A stretch of DNA of 64,000 nucleotides from Myxacorys almedinensis A (GTDB lineage: Bacteria > Cyanobacteriota > Cyanobacteriia > Leptolyngbyales > Leptolyngbyaceae). A model generated the notes under the pieces. That model saw nothing but the letters and a program-made list of their open reading frames with translations, made no database searches and was not told the DNA's origin. The position numbers and the translations under genes are program-made. Positions 19,591 to 29,019 of this stretch are shown here, piece after piece. The stretch is taken from positions 62,001 to 126,000 of the forward strand of contig NZ_WVIE01000016.1 in NCBI RefSeq assembly GCF_010091945.1, given 5' to 3'. Position 1 is the first letter of the stretch. Each line of letters opens with the position of its first letter.

Positions 19591-19735
19591 TGAAAAATCA
19601 ATTGGGTATTAGAGCCGTTTTGGGGCTAAAAACAAGTGGTTTGTCAGACGCCCATGCTCTCCACATCTGATTAGAATGAAATAGCGCTTAATAATTGGAA
19701 ATATTCTAGTTCTAACTAGTGTTGAGGCAGAGACT

Positions 19736-19912
19736 ATGGACACAGAAATGATCAAAGAACGGATTCGGTTGATTGAGAGCAAGCGAGACTCGCTGCTGCG
19801 CCTGCTAGAGCAACCCGACTTGGGGACGCTGCGAATTGATGTCAATCAAGCGCTAGAAGAGATGGATGATTTGATCGACGAATTTAGACGGACGTTTCCT
19901 CAAGTCGATTAG
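19736..19912 (+). CDS. Small acidic helical protein, 58 residues
   Basis: Too short for the ORF track. It reads MDTEMIKERIRLIESKRDSL..., and ends FRRTFPQVD. It is predicted almost wholly helical, with heptad-like leucines and isoleucines, a short PDLGT turn, and then a second acidic helix (EEMDDLIDEF). The coding bias and charge pattern look like a real gene. No cysteine motif or signal. Function unknown; a small helical adaptor or regulator is possible. Confidence 0.6.
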   Translation: MDTEMIKERIRLIESKRDSLLRLLEQPDLGTLRIDVNQALEEMDDLIDEFRRTFPQVD

Positions 19913-19981
19913 GGGAGGCTGACCTGGAAACCGGGAGTTCTTGGGAAACGTTCATCGCGTTTTCGACGGAGATCAGGAAAA

Positions 19982-20893
19982 CTACTCGGTTTCTTCGGTG
20001 GCTTTGAGTTGCCAATAGACGAGCGCGATCGCAGCTATCAGCAATAGGGTCGCAGCGGCGGCAGCGTAGCCAAAATCGAACTGGGCAAAAGCCTGCTCAT
20101 AAATGTAATACACCATCAAATTTGTTGAGTTGAGCGGTCCTCCGCCGGTGATCACGTAGACCTGCTCAAAGCTACGGAGGGTAAAGATCGCCGTTGTGAC
20201 TGCTGCAAAAATTAAAGTTGGGCGCAATCCGGGTAGGGTGATATGCCAAAATTTTTGCCAAGCCCCGGCTCCATCAAGTTCGGCAGCTTCGTAACGACTG
20301 GTTGGGATCGTTTGCAGCCCTGCTAGAAAGACCACCATGTTAAAGCCAAGCTGCTTCCAAATGCTCAGCAAAATCAGAACAGGCATTGCCCAAGTGGTAT
20401 CTTGCAACCACGGAATCGGCGCGATGCCGAAGAGGGTTAGCCCTGCGTTGATTGCTCCATCCGTTTGAAACAGCCACCGAAACCCTAGCCCTGCCGCCAC
20501 CAACGAGGTGATCGACGGAATAAAGTAAGCGGCGCGGAGCCATCCTCTCAGGGCTATGGCTCGATCGAGCAGTACGGCAAGGGCAAGCGGAATGAGCACG
20601 CTGGGAATCAGTGTTGCAACGGTGAAATAACCGGTGTTGCCCAACACTTGCCAAAAATCAGGGCTGAGGAACAACCGCCAATAATTTCGCAACCCGACCC
20701 AATGCACCCCTTCGCGGGTAAAGCTGCCACTCGTAAAGCTGAGATAGCAGAGATAGCCGATGGGATAGAGCACAAATAGACTCAGCAGACTTAAGGCAGG
20801 TAACAAAAATAGCCAAGCCGAGATCGCATCACGATCCAACAGCCGCGAGAGCCGACCATCTGACGGAGTGTTCTTAAAAGAATCGGAAGGCAT
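19982..20893 (-). CDS. Sugar ABC transporter permease (MalF/UgpA type)
   Basis: A 303-residue permease with six helices and the EAA loop EAAELDGAGAWQKFWHITLPGLRP, typical of the CUT1 family. N-terminal helix region AWLFLLPALSLLSLFVLYPI is characteristic. The second permease, binding protein and ATPase are not in this window, so the substrate (for example maltose-type sugars, glycerol-3-phosphate or osmolytes) cannot be assigned. Confidence 0.85.
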   Translation of the reverse strand: MPSDSFKNTPSDGRLSRLLDRDAISAWLFLLPALSLLSLFVLYPIGYLCYLSFTSGSFTREGVHWVGLRNYWRLFLSPDFWQVLGNTGYFTVATLIPSVLIPLALAVLLDRAIALRGWLRAAYFIPSITSLVAAGLGFRWLFQTDGAINAGLTLFGIAPIPWLQDTTWAMPVLILLSIWKQLGFNMVVFLAGLQTIPTSRYEAAELDGAGAWQKFWHITLPGLRPTLIFAAVTTAIFTLRSFEQVYVITGGGPLNSTNLMVYYIYEQAFAQFDFGYAAAAATLLLIAAIALVYWQLKATEETE

Positions 20894-20966
20894 GAAGCGT
20901 AAAAGATTGAGTTGAATTAGCGTTATTCTAGTGCAGTTTATTTCTCGAATTGGGCCTCGCTCTTAG

Positions 20967-21623
20967 ATGAATACCTCTCTGTTATCAGATTCATTGGTGT
21001 CGCCTCCTGGGTCGTCTATTCCTCAACCGGGTGCCCCCTTAAAGTTGGGCATCATGGCGTCGGGCAGTGGGAGCAACTTTGAAGCCATTGCCCAAGCGAT
21101 CGCCGATCGATGCCTCAATGCCCAACTTCAGGTTCTGATTTACAACAATCCGGGGGCAACCGTGGTGGAGCGCGCCAAACGGTTTGATGTGCCGAGCGTG
21201 TTGCTCAACCACCGAGTGTTTGACAGCCGCGAACAGTTGGATCATGCGATCGTACAAACGCTGCGGCAGCATGAGATTGAGTGGTTGGTAATGGCGGGAT
21301 GGATGCGGATTGTCACCCCCGTGCTCATTAATGCCTTTCCAAATCGCATTCTCAATATCCATCCCAGCTTATTACCCAGTTTTAAAGGACATCGCGCGGT
21401 GGAACAAGCCTTAGCCGCAGGCGTCAAGATTACAGGATGCACGGTTCATGGGGTGGTTTCAGACGTTGATAGCGGAGAAATTATTATGCAGGCGGCGGTT
21501 CCGGTTCTACCTACCGATACAGCAGAAACGCTACAAAGCCGCATTCACGTACAGGAGCACCGGATTTACCCCAGTGCGATCGCACTTGCCGCCCACTCTT
21601 GGAAAGAGCGATCGAAACTATAG
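20967..21623 (+). CDS. purN: Phosphoribosylglycinamide formyltransferase
   Basis: A 218-residue 10-formyl-THF-dependent enzyme of purine synthesis. Visible motifs: GIMASGSGSNFEA (phosphate loop), and NIHPSLLPSFKGHRAVEQAL containing the catalytic N-x-H. HGVVSDVDSGEII follows with the conserved D. The first 25 residues are a Ser/Pro-rich extension before the core. Divergent from the sugar permease. Confidence 0.93.
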   Translation: MNTSLLSDSLVSPPGSSIPQPGAPLKLGIMASGSGSNFEAIAQAIADRCLNAQLQVLIYNNPGATVVERAKRFDVPSVLLNHRVFDSREQLDHAIVQTLRQHEIEWLVMAGWMRIVTPVLINAFPNRILNIHPSLLPSFKGHRAVEQALAAGVKITGCTVHGVVSDVDSGEIIMQAAVPVLPTDTAETLQSRIHVQEHRIYPSAIALAAHSWKERSKL

Positions 21624-21669
21624 ATGCAATCATCCAACCGATCTCAACAAATTGGTCTAATATGACACT

Positions 21670-21830
21670 AGTAGTCACCCTTAACTGGTGTACCACAACT
21701 TAAGAATTACCAGCGGCATCTTTCTCTGGGATGATGTGCCTTCTTGCAACGTTAAGGCATCATACAAGCAGATTGAGAAGCTCATCGTCTAACACAAGGG
21801 CAGTCCAAACCGGGTAGGGACTGCTTTTTT
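21670..21830 (+). ncRNA. Structured RNA candidate: 6S-like RNA or transcription attenuator
   Basis: About 160 bases between purN and livH with rod-like folding potential. The 5' segment AGTAGTCACCC can pair with GGGACTGCT at the 3' end. Inside, CTTTCTC (21720) pairs with GAGAAG (21775), and ATGA+TGCCTT pairs with AAGGCATCAT (21731-21763, two-base bulge). The 3' end is also an intrinsic terminator, GCAGTCC/GGACTGC then T6ATTTT, which excludes the closing stem. This fits either a 6S-like RNA or an attenuator leader for livH. No clear promoter -35 box was found. Confidence 0.45.
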
Positions 21831-21835
21831 ATTTT
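21800..21835 (+). terminator. Intrinsic terminator between purN and livH
   Basis: Seven-base stem GCAGTCC / GGACTGC, 11-base loop, then TTTTTTATTTT. This is the clearest rho-independent terminator in the window. It ends either purN or the RNA candidate that contains it. Confidence 0.75.
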
Positions 21836-21911
21836 AAAGCTTTGCGCCGCATCTCTTTTCAAATTTTCTCAATTCATGCACAATCAGAGCGATAGATCTA
21901 TGGACGCCTGA

Positions 21912-22781
21912 ATGGATTTCACTCAAATCGCTCAGCTTATCGTTAACGGACTTTCAGTCGGTAGCATCATTGCATTGTCTTCTGTGGGGCTGACGCTCAC
22001 CTACGGAATTTTGCGCTTATCAAACTTTGCCCACGGGGACTTTATGACTCTGGGAGCCTATTTTACCCTCCTGTTGAATGCGGCAGGGCTAAACATTTGG
22101 CTGGCAATGGCAGGCTCAGCGATCGCAACGGTGGGCGCTGTATTTGTGAGTGAAAAACTGTTGTGGTCGCCTATGCGGGCAAAACGCGCTAACTCTACCA
22201 CCCTAATTATCATCTCGATTGGGTTGGCACTGTTTCTTCGCAACGGCATTATCTTGATTTGGGGCGGCGGTAATCAACGGTATGATCTCCCGGTTACTCG
22301 CGCCATCCCGATGGCAGGATTGTTGATTCCGTTCTACAAACTGTTGGTGATTGGCATGGCGATCGCGGCGATCGCGGCGTTGCACTATCTATTGCAAAAT
22401 ACAAAAATTGGCAAAGCGATGCGAGCCGTTGCAGATGATATTGATCTGGCACGAGTGACGGGCATTAATGTGGAGCGCGTCGTGCTCTGGACGTGGGTAA
22501 TCACAGGAGTCTTTACGGCATTGAGCGGCAGCATGTTGGGCTTGATCGAGGTAGTACGCCCCAACATGGGGTGGTTCTTAATTTTGCCATTATTTGCGGC
22601 GGTGATTTTAGGCGGTATTGGTAATCCTTACGGCGCGATCGCAGGGGCACTGACAATCGGCATTGCCCAAGAATTGAGCACTTATGTGCTGCGTCCAGAA
22701 TATAAACAAGGCGTTGCGCTTTTGATCATGGTCTTGGTGCTATTGGTGCGACCGCAGGGATTGTTTAAAGGAACGATCTGA
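21912..22781 (+). CDS. Branched-chain/neutral amino-acid ABC permease (LivH/NatD type)
   Basis: A 289-residue LivH-family inner-membrane permease with about eight helices. Signatures are GLTLTYGILRLSNFAHGDFM near the N-terminus and the cytoplasmic loop KAMRAVADDIDLARVTGIN that docks the ATPases. C-terminal LLVRPQGLFKG is typical. Cyanobacterial relatives include NatD of the N-I neutral amino-acid system. LivM, LivG, LivF and a binding protein are not adjacent. Its 3' end overlaps the opposite mtnX-like gene by 42 bases. Confidence 0.87.
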   Translation: MDFTQIAQLIVNGLSVGSIIALSSVGLTLTYGILRLSNFAHGDFMTLGAYFTLLLNAAGLNIWLAMAGSAIATVGAVFVSEKLLWSPMRAKRANSTTLIIISIGLALFLRNGIILIWGGGNQRYDLPVTRAIPMAGLLIPFYKLLVIGMAIAAIAALHYLLQNTKIGKAMRAVADDIDLARVTGINVERVVLWTWVITGVFTALSGSMLGLIEVVRPNMGWFLILPLFAAVILGGIGNPYGAIAGALTIGIAQELSTYVLRPEYKQGVALLIMVLVLLVRPQGLFKGTI

Positions 22782-23411
22782 GGCTTGAAGCCGCGCTGCC
22801 AACTGCCTCTGCACGTCGGTAAAATCGTTCCAAAGATGGTAGGGCTTATGGTGTTCATCTAAATAGCGGCTTAATGGGGGACGAGCAAAAACAATCGGCG
22901 CAGCTAAGGCCAAATTGAGATCGGTGATTGAGTCGCCAATGGCGATCGCTTCGTCAGCTTGATACTTTGTCATAATTCTTGCTTTTGCCACCAGTTCGGT
23001 ATCGCTTTCCCACGCTGAATGGGGCTGTAAATATTCGTCTCGGGTCTCTACCTCGACAGCATGAATTGCTGCGATTTGCGGCAAAAAGGGCTGCACGACC
23101 GATTCCACCATGTCCCGCAGTCCGCCGGAAATAATCACAAACGGAATCTTCTGATCTTCTAAGAAATCGAGAAATTCTGGCAACCCTGAGTGAATCGGTT
23201 GTTGTTGAATAGATTCGATCATGTCAGGATATCGTTCCGACGGAATGGATTCTAACAAGCGTCGAACCCCTTCGCGCAGCGTTACCCGCTTGGCGGAGAT
23301 TTCGGGCAGTAGCTGAGTTGCCAGATCGGGTGTAAATCGCTTTAACGTAGCGACGAAGGTTTCTTCAATGGTAATCGTGCCATCAAAATCGCAGAATACT
23401 ACTCGTTGCAT
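22740..23411 (-). CDS. HAD phosphatase, MtnX-like (methionine salvage)
   Basis: A 223-residue HAD-superfamily phosphatase: motif I FCDFDGTIT with D8 and D10, motif II VIISGGL, motif IV AIGDSITDLNLA. Best fit is 2-hydroxy-3-keto-5-methylthiopentenyl-1-phosphate phosphatase of methionine salvage, by size and overall sequence; a general phosphoserine-type phosphatase is the alternative. The 3' end overlaps livH convergently. Confidence 0.75.
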   Translation of the reverse strand: MQRVVFCDFDGTITIEETFVATLKRFTPDLATQLLPEISAKRVTLREGVRRLLESIPSERYPDMIESIQQQPIHSGLPEFLDFLEDQKIPFVIISGGLRDMVESVVQPFLPQIAAIHAVEVETRDEYLQPHSAWESDTELVAKARIMTKYQADEAIAIGDSITDLNLALAAPIVFARPPLSRYLDEHHKPYHLWNDFTDVQRQLAARLQASDRSFKQSLRSHQ

Positions 23412-23634
23412 ATAGCTCCCTCAACCCGCCGATTAGATGATCGGCTCTGTTGTTCTGACTGTTTGTTTCGGCTTTAGTTGTTTGACTCAGGTTTTCGATC
23501 TAGCGATCGCAGTAGGCAAGGAGCGCTAAATTTATTTCAGCATACGAAGGTACGATTCGCTGTCGTGAGTATGTCAAGCGTTAGATAAGTTCGTGACTAG
23601 ATTCAGTTATGATGCAAGAAATAGGAGAAATCTC

Positions 23635-24642
23635 ATGGTTTCTCAAACAACACAACAGCGATTTGTCATGGCAATTTCTACACAGCCGCGAGTAAAAGAA
23701 ACAACGCTAGGTGACTTTGCTTATGCAGCAGTTCAAAAACACTATCAGAAATCAATTAAACACGAAGCGGATGTTTTAACCGATCGCGATCCAGAACCGT
23801 TGCACCAAATGCGGGTTGGGTTGCGACGTCTGCGAACTGCCCTACACGTTTTCGATTTTGCCCTCTGTTTGCCCAAATCAACTGATGTTAAGCAGATTCA
23901 GAAATTTGCCCACGTTTTAGGCGATGTCAGAGATCTAGATATCTTAGAAGCAAAATTGCATGGGAATGATGCCCTGTCTAAAACCGAGCGAAAAACCCGC
24001 GATCGCATCCTCAAGCACGCCAAAAAAGAGCGATCGCAAAAGTTTGAGACGCTCGAAAAAACACTACATTCCAGCAAATATGACAAGTTTAAAGCAGGAT
24101 TTGAAGACTGGTTACATTCGCCTGAATACAGCGACATTGCTGCTCTGCCAATTCAGCATGTCCTAGCTGATCTCCTGCTGCCTCTGATCAGCAGTGTCTT
24201 TCTCCATCCCGCATGGCTGTTCGGAACGCACATTAAATCAGGGCACGTTTCGTTCGATTTCCTCAGCGATGACAAGCTTCGATCTCTACTGACGCAGCAG
24301 GGGCATAGTCTCCATGATCTGCGAAAAAAGATGAAGCAAGTTCGCTACCAGACGGATCTATTTGTTGAGTTGTATGGCGACGATTATGCGGCACAGGTTA
24401 ACGAATTTAAGGAAATTCAAGATGCGTTGGGCGAAATTCAAGACAGCGTTATCTTGAATGATTTTCTTGAGTCTCAGCTAGATGACGATCCGCAGACAGC
24501 CTGCCCTATCCTCTGGGCGCAGCTTGACTACGATAGAAATCAGGCGTGGCAACAGTGGCGATCGTTTCAAAAACAATATCTGCAAGCTGAGGTTCGGACA
24601 AAGCTACGGGTACTCCTTTGCACCCCGTCCAAGAACCCTTGA
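23635..24642 (+). CDS. CHAD-domain protein
   Basis: A 335-residue helical protein. HQMRVGLRRLRTALHVFDF, near residue 60, is the conserved basic CHAD helix with histidine and arginines that bind polyphosphate in characterised members; a second basic helix (DLRKKMKQVRYQTDLF) lies in the C-terminal half. No CYTH phosphatase domain. The ORF track begins 14 codons upstream at an unlikely start; GGAGAA six bases before ATG 23635 decides the start. It is convergent with map. Confidence 0.85.
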   Translation: MVSQTTQQRFVMAISTQPRVKETTLGDFAYAAVQKHYQKSIKHEADVLTDRDPEPLHQMRVGLRRLRTALHVFDFALCLPKSTDVKQIQKFAHVLGDVRDLDILEAKLHGNDALSKTERKTRDRILKHAKKERSQKFETLEKTLHSSKYDKFKAGFEDWLHSPEYSDIAALPIQHVLADLLLPLISSVFLHPAWLFGTHIKSGHVSFDFLSDDKLRSLLTQQGHSLHDLRKKMKQVRYQTDLFVELYGDDYAAQVNEFKEIQDALGEIQDSVILNDFLESQLDDDPQTACPILWAQLDYDRNQAWQQWRSFQKQYLQAEVRTKLRVLLCTPSKNP

Positions 24643-24718
24643 TCCCAAGTTGGTGTTCTTGCGTAGGGACGAATTGCGGGGTGGAGAATTCTACGAACAA
24701 GGCGCAGAACGGGGACTT

Positions 24719-25483
24719 TTACGGCAGCGTGAGAATTTCATAGCCGGAATCAGTAACAGCGATCGTATGCTCGCACTGAGCCGAAAGCTGCCGATCTTTT
24801 GTGACAGCCGTCCACTTATCTTTGAGGACTTCTACTTCATAAGTGCCCTCGTTAATCATTGGCTCGATCGTAAACACCATGCCCGGACGCAGTTTCTTAC
24901 CCGTCCCATACGTGCCATAGTGAGCCACCTGGGGAGCCGTGTGAAAAATATTGCTGATGCCGTGCCCTACAAAATCGCGAACCACAGAAAACCCTTGCGA
25001 CTCTGCGTAATCTTGAATCGCTGCGCCAATGTCGCCCAGTCGCGCCCCAGGTTTCACTTGCTCAATGCCAAGCTGGCGACATTTATCCGTAACCTCAACC
25101 AGCCGACGTGCGATCGCAAGAGGTTCTCCAACAAAATACATTTTAGAGGTATCGCCGTGATAGCCATCCACAATTAAGGTGACATCGATATTAATAATGT
25201 CGCCATCTCTAAGAATTTGCTTCGCGTTGGGAATGCCATGACACACCACTTCGTTAACGCTAGTGCAGATCGATTTTGGAAAGCCCTTATAACCCAACGG
25301 CGCACTTTTCGCGCCATGGGCTTGTGTCCAGCGTTCTGCCTCGTCGTTGAGTTCTAACGTGCTAACACCAGGGGCAACAAATTGATCAAGATGCTGTAAA
25401 AGTTGTGCGGCAAGCTGTCCGGCTCGGCGCATTTTTTCAATCTCTCGGCGAGAGAGGAGAGTGATGACTTCGCTATTATCCAT
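24719..25483 (-). CDS. map: Methionine aminopeptidase, type I
   Basis: A 254-residue cytosolic metallopeptidase that removes initiator methionine. The dinuclear metal ligands are all visible: D100, D111, H174, E207 and E238, with substrate H82 in CHGIPN. It lacks the N-terminal SH3-binding or zinc extension, so it is a type Ia enzyme. Cyanobacteria often carry several map paralogues. Confidence 0.94.
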   Translation of the reverse strand: MDNSEVITLLSRREIEKMRRAGQLAAQLLQHLDQFVAPGVSTLELNDEAERWTQAHGAKSAPLGYKGFPKSICTSVNEVVCHGIPNAKQILRDGDIINIDVTLIVDGYHGDTSKMYFVGEPLAIARRLVEVTDKCRQLGIEQVKPGARLGDIGAAIQDYAESQGFSVVRDFVGHGISNIFHTAPQVAHYGTYGTGKKLRPGMVFTIEPMINEGTYEVEVLKDKWTAVTKDRQLSAQCEHTIAVTDSGYEILTLP

Positions 25484-25651
25484 AGGTATCCATTTTAGCT
25501 CTGATGCGAAGCAACGAAGCTGTTACTTCCAACTAAAATCTAAGATGAAATCCTAAAAAATGGGGCAGCCGCGATCGCGCCAAATAGCGATCGTCTTTGA
25601 TGGGGTAACAACGATAGTTTAGCGTTTGCCCTCTCCTCTCCGGGGCAAGAC

Positions 25652-25900
25652 TTAGCCTGAAACCGCAGCAGGTTGGGCACTGCTTAGGGAATAGGCTTGA
25701 GCAGTAGGAACCAGCGTCCAGCCTGCTTTGTAAAGCTTTTGATAGGTTGTCCAACCCTTAGATGCTCCCTTAATCTGAAGGTCAGGAACGCGGTGTACCG
25801 ATGAGGTATAAGGCTTCCAGGGCTGATGGGGAGCGTCTCGTAGATGAAGGATTTTATTGACATCGCCAAAACTTGCTAACCAACACATTTGTCCTTTCAT
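25652..25900 (-). CDS. Small hypothetical protein
   Basis: 82 residues, no signal peptide or membrane helix, rich in Trp, Tyr and Lys in the middle (GASKGWTTYQKLYKAGW). AGGAGG nine bases before the ATG supports translation. I do not recognise the family. It lies between map and a small membrane protein, all on the minus strand. Confidence 0.6.
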   Translation of the reverse strand: MKGQMCWLASFGDVNKILHLRDAPHQPWKPYTSSVHRVPDLQIKGASKGWTTYQKLYKAGWTLVPTAQAYSLSSAQPAAVSG

Positions 25901-25949
25901 TGTTTGTGCCTCCTAGCTTAAGAGAACGTAGTCATACCCACAAAAAATG

Positions 25950-26192
25950 CTATTGCTCTGTGACACTGCGATGCTTTTTGGGTTTGAGATCGGGTTTGAG
26001 AAGCAGCCAGCATACGAGAAAGAAGGCAGCAATCAAAATTTGAATCACATCCGCGATCGAGAGGAAGTGATCTGCTATGGCGGTTGCTCCTCGTTCGACG
26101 ATGCCAAAAAGCCATGCTGGAATGCAAAGAATCCAGATGCCCAGCTTGAGCGACGCTATAAACGCAGCGGCTGAGGAGGGAAGGCTGTTCAT
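25950..26192 (-). CDS. Small two-helix membrane protein
   Basis: 80 residues from ATG 26192 (the track uses a TTG two codons earlier). Two hydrophobic helices (LKLGIWILCIPAWLFGIVE and ADVIQILIAAFFLVCWLLL) and a basic tail. A plausible AGGTAA ribosome site precedes the ATG. Family unknown. Confidence 0.5.
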   Translation of the reverse strand: MNSLPSSAAAFIASLKLGIWILCIPAWLFGIVERGATAIADHFLSIADVIQILIAAFFLVCWLLLKPDLKPKKHRSVTEQ

Positions 26193-26428
26193 GAGCAAGT
26201 TACCTGTGGGTCAAAAGCGTGGGTTAAGAGAGTAGGTCAAGAGAGTTGCTTCATTCTTCATCATGAAGAACTGAATTACGCTCAGAATAAGTAACTCTTT
26301 CTAAAAATCCATTGATAAAAAGACAGACTTATGCATCGAGTTATTCGTTTCCAAAGAGAGAGGTAAGCGAAGAGATCACAGATGCTTTCGCTCTCGTGGG
26401 GGAGAAGTTTTTTATAAAAAAAGATTAC

Positions 26429-27175
26429 TTAATTCTTGCGTTCTCCTGATTTTGGCGCGGGTCGTCCGACGCTCGGATTGCCTTCTTTTGAGCGCGGTAC
26501 TTGAACCTGAACTTGGGGCTTAGCCTGAGCTTGGGGCTGATTAATTTGCAACTGCTGCCGCCCATTGCGGACGATTCTCAGCATCTCGCCCATCTGCGCT
26601 TCCATGTCTCGCAACACGCGATCGGCGTAGCGATCGGCTCCTGCCTGAATTTCTTCACTCTCCTCGATCGAGATGCGCCGCATCTCTTCAAGATCTTGTT
26701 GCGCTTGCCGCCGAGTCCGCTCAATTTCTGCGATCGTTTGTTGCTGCACGGCTTCGCACTCTTGTTGCACCTGCTGGCGAATCTGCTGCGCTTCCATCTC
26801 TGCTTGGCGCAAAATGCCTGACTCGTTCATGATCTGAGCCGCTCGATGTTCTGCCGCTTCCACGACTTCTTGGGCATACTGCTCTGCTTGATCTAAAATG
26901 GCATCTTTTTGGTGGACAATCTCTTCTGCCTCATGAAACGCCTCTGGCAGACTGAGGCGAATGAGATCAAGCTGATCGAGAAGCTGTTCTTCATCGACCA
27001 TGGTGCGGCGCGAGAGCGGAATTCTCGGACTGTCGAGGATCAGTTCCTCCATCCGATTAAGCTCCCGTTGGATGTCTACGCTGCCTACTCGTGCAGCATC
27101 CGCATGGGCGGCTCGACCGCCGCTTTGGGTGTGGATTCCGTCAGGGCTGATACTGGATGAGTCTTGGCGTAACAT
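26429..27175 (-). CDS. Cdv3/DivIVA-like coiled-coil protein
   Basis: 248 residues: an N-terminal segment with [26 protein letters not shown], a Q-, E- and R-rich coiled coil (about 75-210), and a disordered Gln/Pro tail. This matches the cyanobacterial DivIVA-like division protein Cdv3, which I recall as commonly next to coaD. The start lies 91 bases inside the upstream coaD gene. A later ATG with GGGAG at 27052 exists but would remove the conserved VDIQRELNR segment, so I keep the upstream start. Likely role: cell division or polarity scaffold at the membrane. Confidence 0.65.
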   Translation of the reverse strand: MLRQDSSSISPDGIHTQSGGRAAHADAARVGSVDIQRELNRMEELILDSPRIPLSRRTMVDEEQLLDQLDLIRLSLPEAFHEAEEIVHQKDAILDQAEQYAQEVVEAAEHRAAQIMNESGILRQAEMEAQQIRQQVQQECEAVQQQTIAEIERTRRQAQQDLEEMRRISIEESEEIQAGADRYADRVLRDMEAQMGEMLRIVRNGRQQLQINQPQAQAKPQVQVQVPRSKEGNPSVGRPAPKSGERKN

Positions 27176-27636
27176 CGGTATATACTTTCGGCAACGTGTT
27201 TGGGAACCAGGTGGTCGATGGGACCTCCAAAGCGGGCGATCTCTTTGACGACACTACTACTGAGAAAACTATACTCGTTTGAGGTGGCCAAAAAGACAGT
27301 CTCTAGTTGAGTAGACAGGGTTTTATTGGTGTGCGCCATTTGCAACTCCATCTCGAAGTCTGAGACGGCTCGAAGACCTCTCAGGAGAACCGTTGCGCCG
27401 CGCATCTGAGCGTAGGTAACGGTTAATCCTGCAAAACTGTCTACCTCAACATTGGGCAGTGATTGGGTGGCTAACCGAATCTGGTCGAGCCGTTCTTCGA
27501 CGGTGAAGAGCGGAGTTTTGGTGGGATTGCGAAGCACGGCAACGATGACGCGATCGCAAATATGTGCCCCTCGTTTAATAATGTCGAGGTGCCCAAAGGT
27601 AATCGGGTCAAAGCTTCCAGGGTAGATCGCAATCAC
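27085..27636 (-). CDS. coaD: Phosphopantetheine adenylyltransferase
   Basis: Penultimate enzyme of coenzyme A synthesis. The nucleotidyltransferase motif TFGHLD with H16 and the ATP-binding block [14 protein letters not shown] are present. At 183 residues it is about 20 longer than usual; the extra C-terminus after SIYRCYAK overlaps the start of the downstream coiled-coil gene by 91 bases. The catalytic core itself is complete. Confidence 0.93.
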   Translation of the reverse strand: MIAIYPGSFDPITFGHLDIIKRGAHICDRVIVAVLRNPTKTPLFTVEERLDQIRLATQSLPNVEVDSFAGLTVTYAQMRGATVLLRGLRAVSDFEMELQMAHTNKTLSTQLETVFLATSNEYSFLSSSVVKEIARFGGPIDHLVPKHVAESIYRCYAKTHPVSALTESTPKAAVEPPMRMLHE

Positions 27637-27846
27637 AAGCTATGGGGTCAGTGGAAGGACTGATCAAATGAGATCTTCTTACTTTAGCAAGAACCTCTGC
27701 TTCGCGGGCGATCGGTTGAATACTTTGTCGCATTTGAGGCGACGAGTACTTCTTGATTAGGATAAAGCATGAAGCGGATTTTTCTAATTTTGTAAAGAAA
27801 AAATGCCAAGAGGATTAATGATTAATTAATGCACGTCAGGTCAGGA

Positions 27847-29019
27847 CTATTGCTGAGAGAGCCGTTTCACTGCTTCGCCGCCTAGCAGTTTATGAGTTTC
27901 GCGCAACACCTCTAAAATTTTGTCAGCAAAGGGGCTGTTGTTTAGACAGGGGCGCAAGAGGTCGAGATCAATTTGGTCGATCCGGGCACCCGGAAACCAA
28001 TGATCAGCTTGACCTAAAAGGTTGTATCGCATCTTGGCGTAGTCTACCAGGTCGTAAGCGATCGCTAGGTTTCGCAGCCACAACACTGCCGAAAGATTCA
28101 ACCGTCCTGGCGTTTCATCAATGGTGGGAAGCCCAGTTTGCCAGTTAAAGTACCAATCTTTGCCCAATCGTGCGATCGCGGCGTCTTCCAACCGTTTGAG
28201 AATTGGCGGTAAGATTTCATCCGCCCGATCGAGGAGAGGCAGCGTTTTTAGATGCTCATCAAAATCAGTCGGACAAGATGCACCAATGCTGAGGGTCTGC
28301 ACTGGCGGATGACTCAGGCAAAACAAGTCGTTAAACACAAGCGGGCTGAGGGGCGCGCATAGATCAACGAGCCGTTGAGGTGGAGCAAACAGATTTCCCC
28401 CCTTGTTAGACGGGCTGATGATAAAGATGCCCATATCATGGCGTTGGGCGGCTGCGATCGCGGCCCAATTTTGCTGGTTGATATAGTACCAGTGCAGGTT
28501 TACGTAATCGAACTGATTCGTCTCGATCGCCCGCACAATCGTCTCTGTCGAGCCGTGGGTTGAGAACCCGACAAATCGAACTTTGCCTTGCGCTTGCAAC
28601 CTACGAACAACATCAAGGCATCCCTTCGACCATTCCAGATGTTGATCGGTGTTCACGCCATGAATGCCGAGTAAGTCAACATAATCGAGCTTGAGAAGAC
28701 TCAGCGATCGCTCAAAGATTTGCAAAAATTCTTTAGGATTTTCTTTCGGTGAAATCTTGGTTTGAGCAATCAGTCTCTCGCGGGGGAGCGCGGGGAGAAT
28801 TTTGCCGAGTTGCTGTTCTGAGGAGCCATAACCGCGTGCCGTTTCGATGTGATGAATGCCTAGATCAAAGGCGCGGCGAACTGTGGCTTCCAGATTAGCT
28901 TGGTTATCAGCAGGAATTTCGCGATCGGGCACATCTTGCCATTTATATTGATAGCGCATTCCTCCGCACGAGAAGACGGGCATCTGAAGATTAGTGCGTC
29001 CAAAGCGGCGATACAGCAT
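27847..29019 (-). CDS. Aldo/keto reductase
   Basis: A 390-residue AKR: (beta/alpha)8 barrel with catalytic Tyr in HIETARGYGSSE, Lys in QTKISP and His in LGIHGV. NADPH-binding segment near IISPSNKGG. The C-terminal 100 residues are an extra helical domain as in AKR proteins that often carry a 4Fe-4S ferredoxin-like tail, but I see no Cys cluster here. Substrate unknown. Confidence 0.85.
   Translation of the reverse strand: MLYRRFGRTNLQMPVFSCGGMRYQYKWQDVPDREIPADNQANLEATVRRAFDLGIHHIETARGYGSSEQQLGKILPALPRERLIAQTKISPKENPKEFLQIFERSLSLLKLDYVDLLGIHGVNTDQHLEWSKGCLDVVRRLQAQGKVRFVGFSTHGSTETIVRAIETNQFDYVNLHWYYINQQNWAAIAAAQRHDMGIFIISPSNKGGNLFAPPQRLVDLCAPLSPLVFNDLFCLSHPPVQTLSIGASCPTDFDEHLKTLPLLDRADEILPPILKRLEDAAIARLGKDWYFNWQTGLPTIDETPGRLNLSAVLWLRNLAIAYDLVDYAKMRYNLLGQADHWFPGARIDQIDLDLLRPCLNNSPFADKILEVLRETHKLLGGEAVKRLSQQ

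Noticed and set aside
24482-25177. 231-residue plus-strand ORF
   Set aside because: Overlaps the end of the CHAD gene and most of map in antisense; not protein-like.
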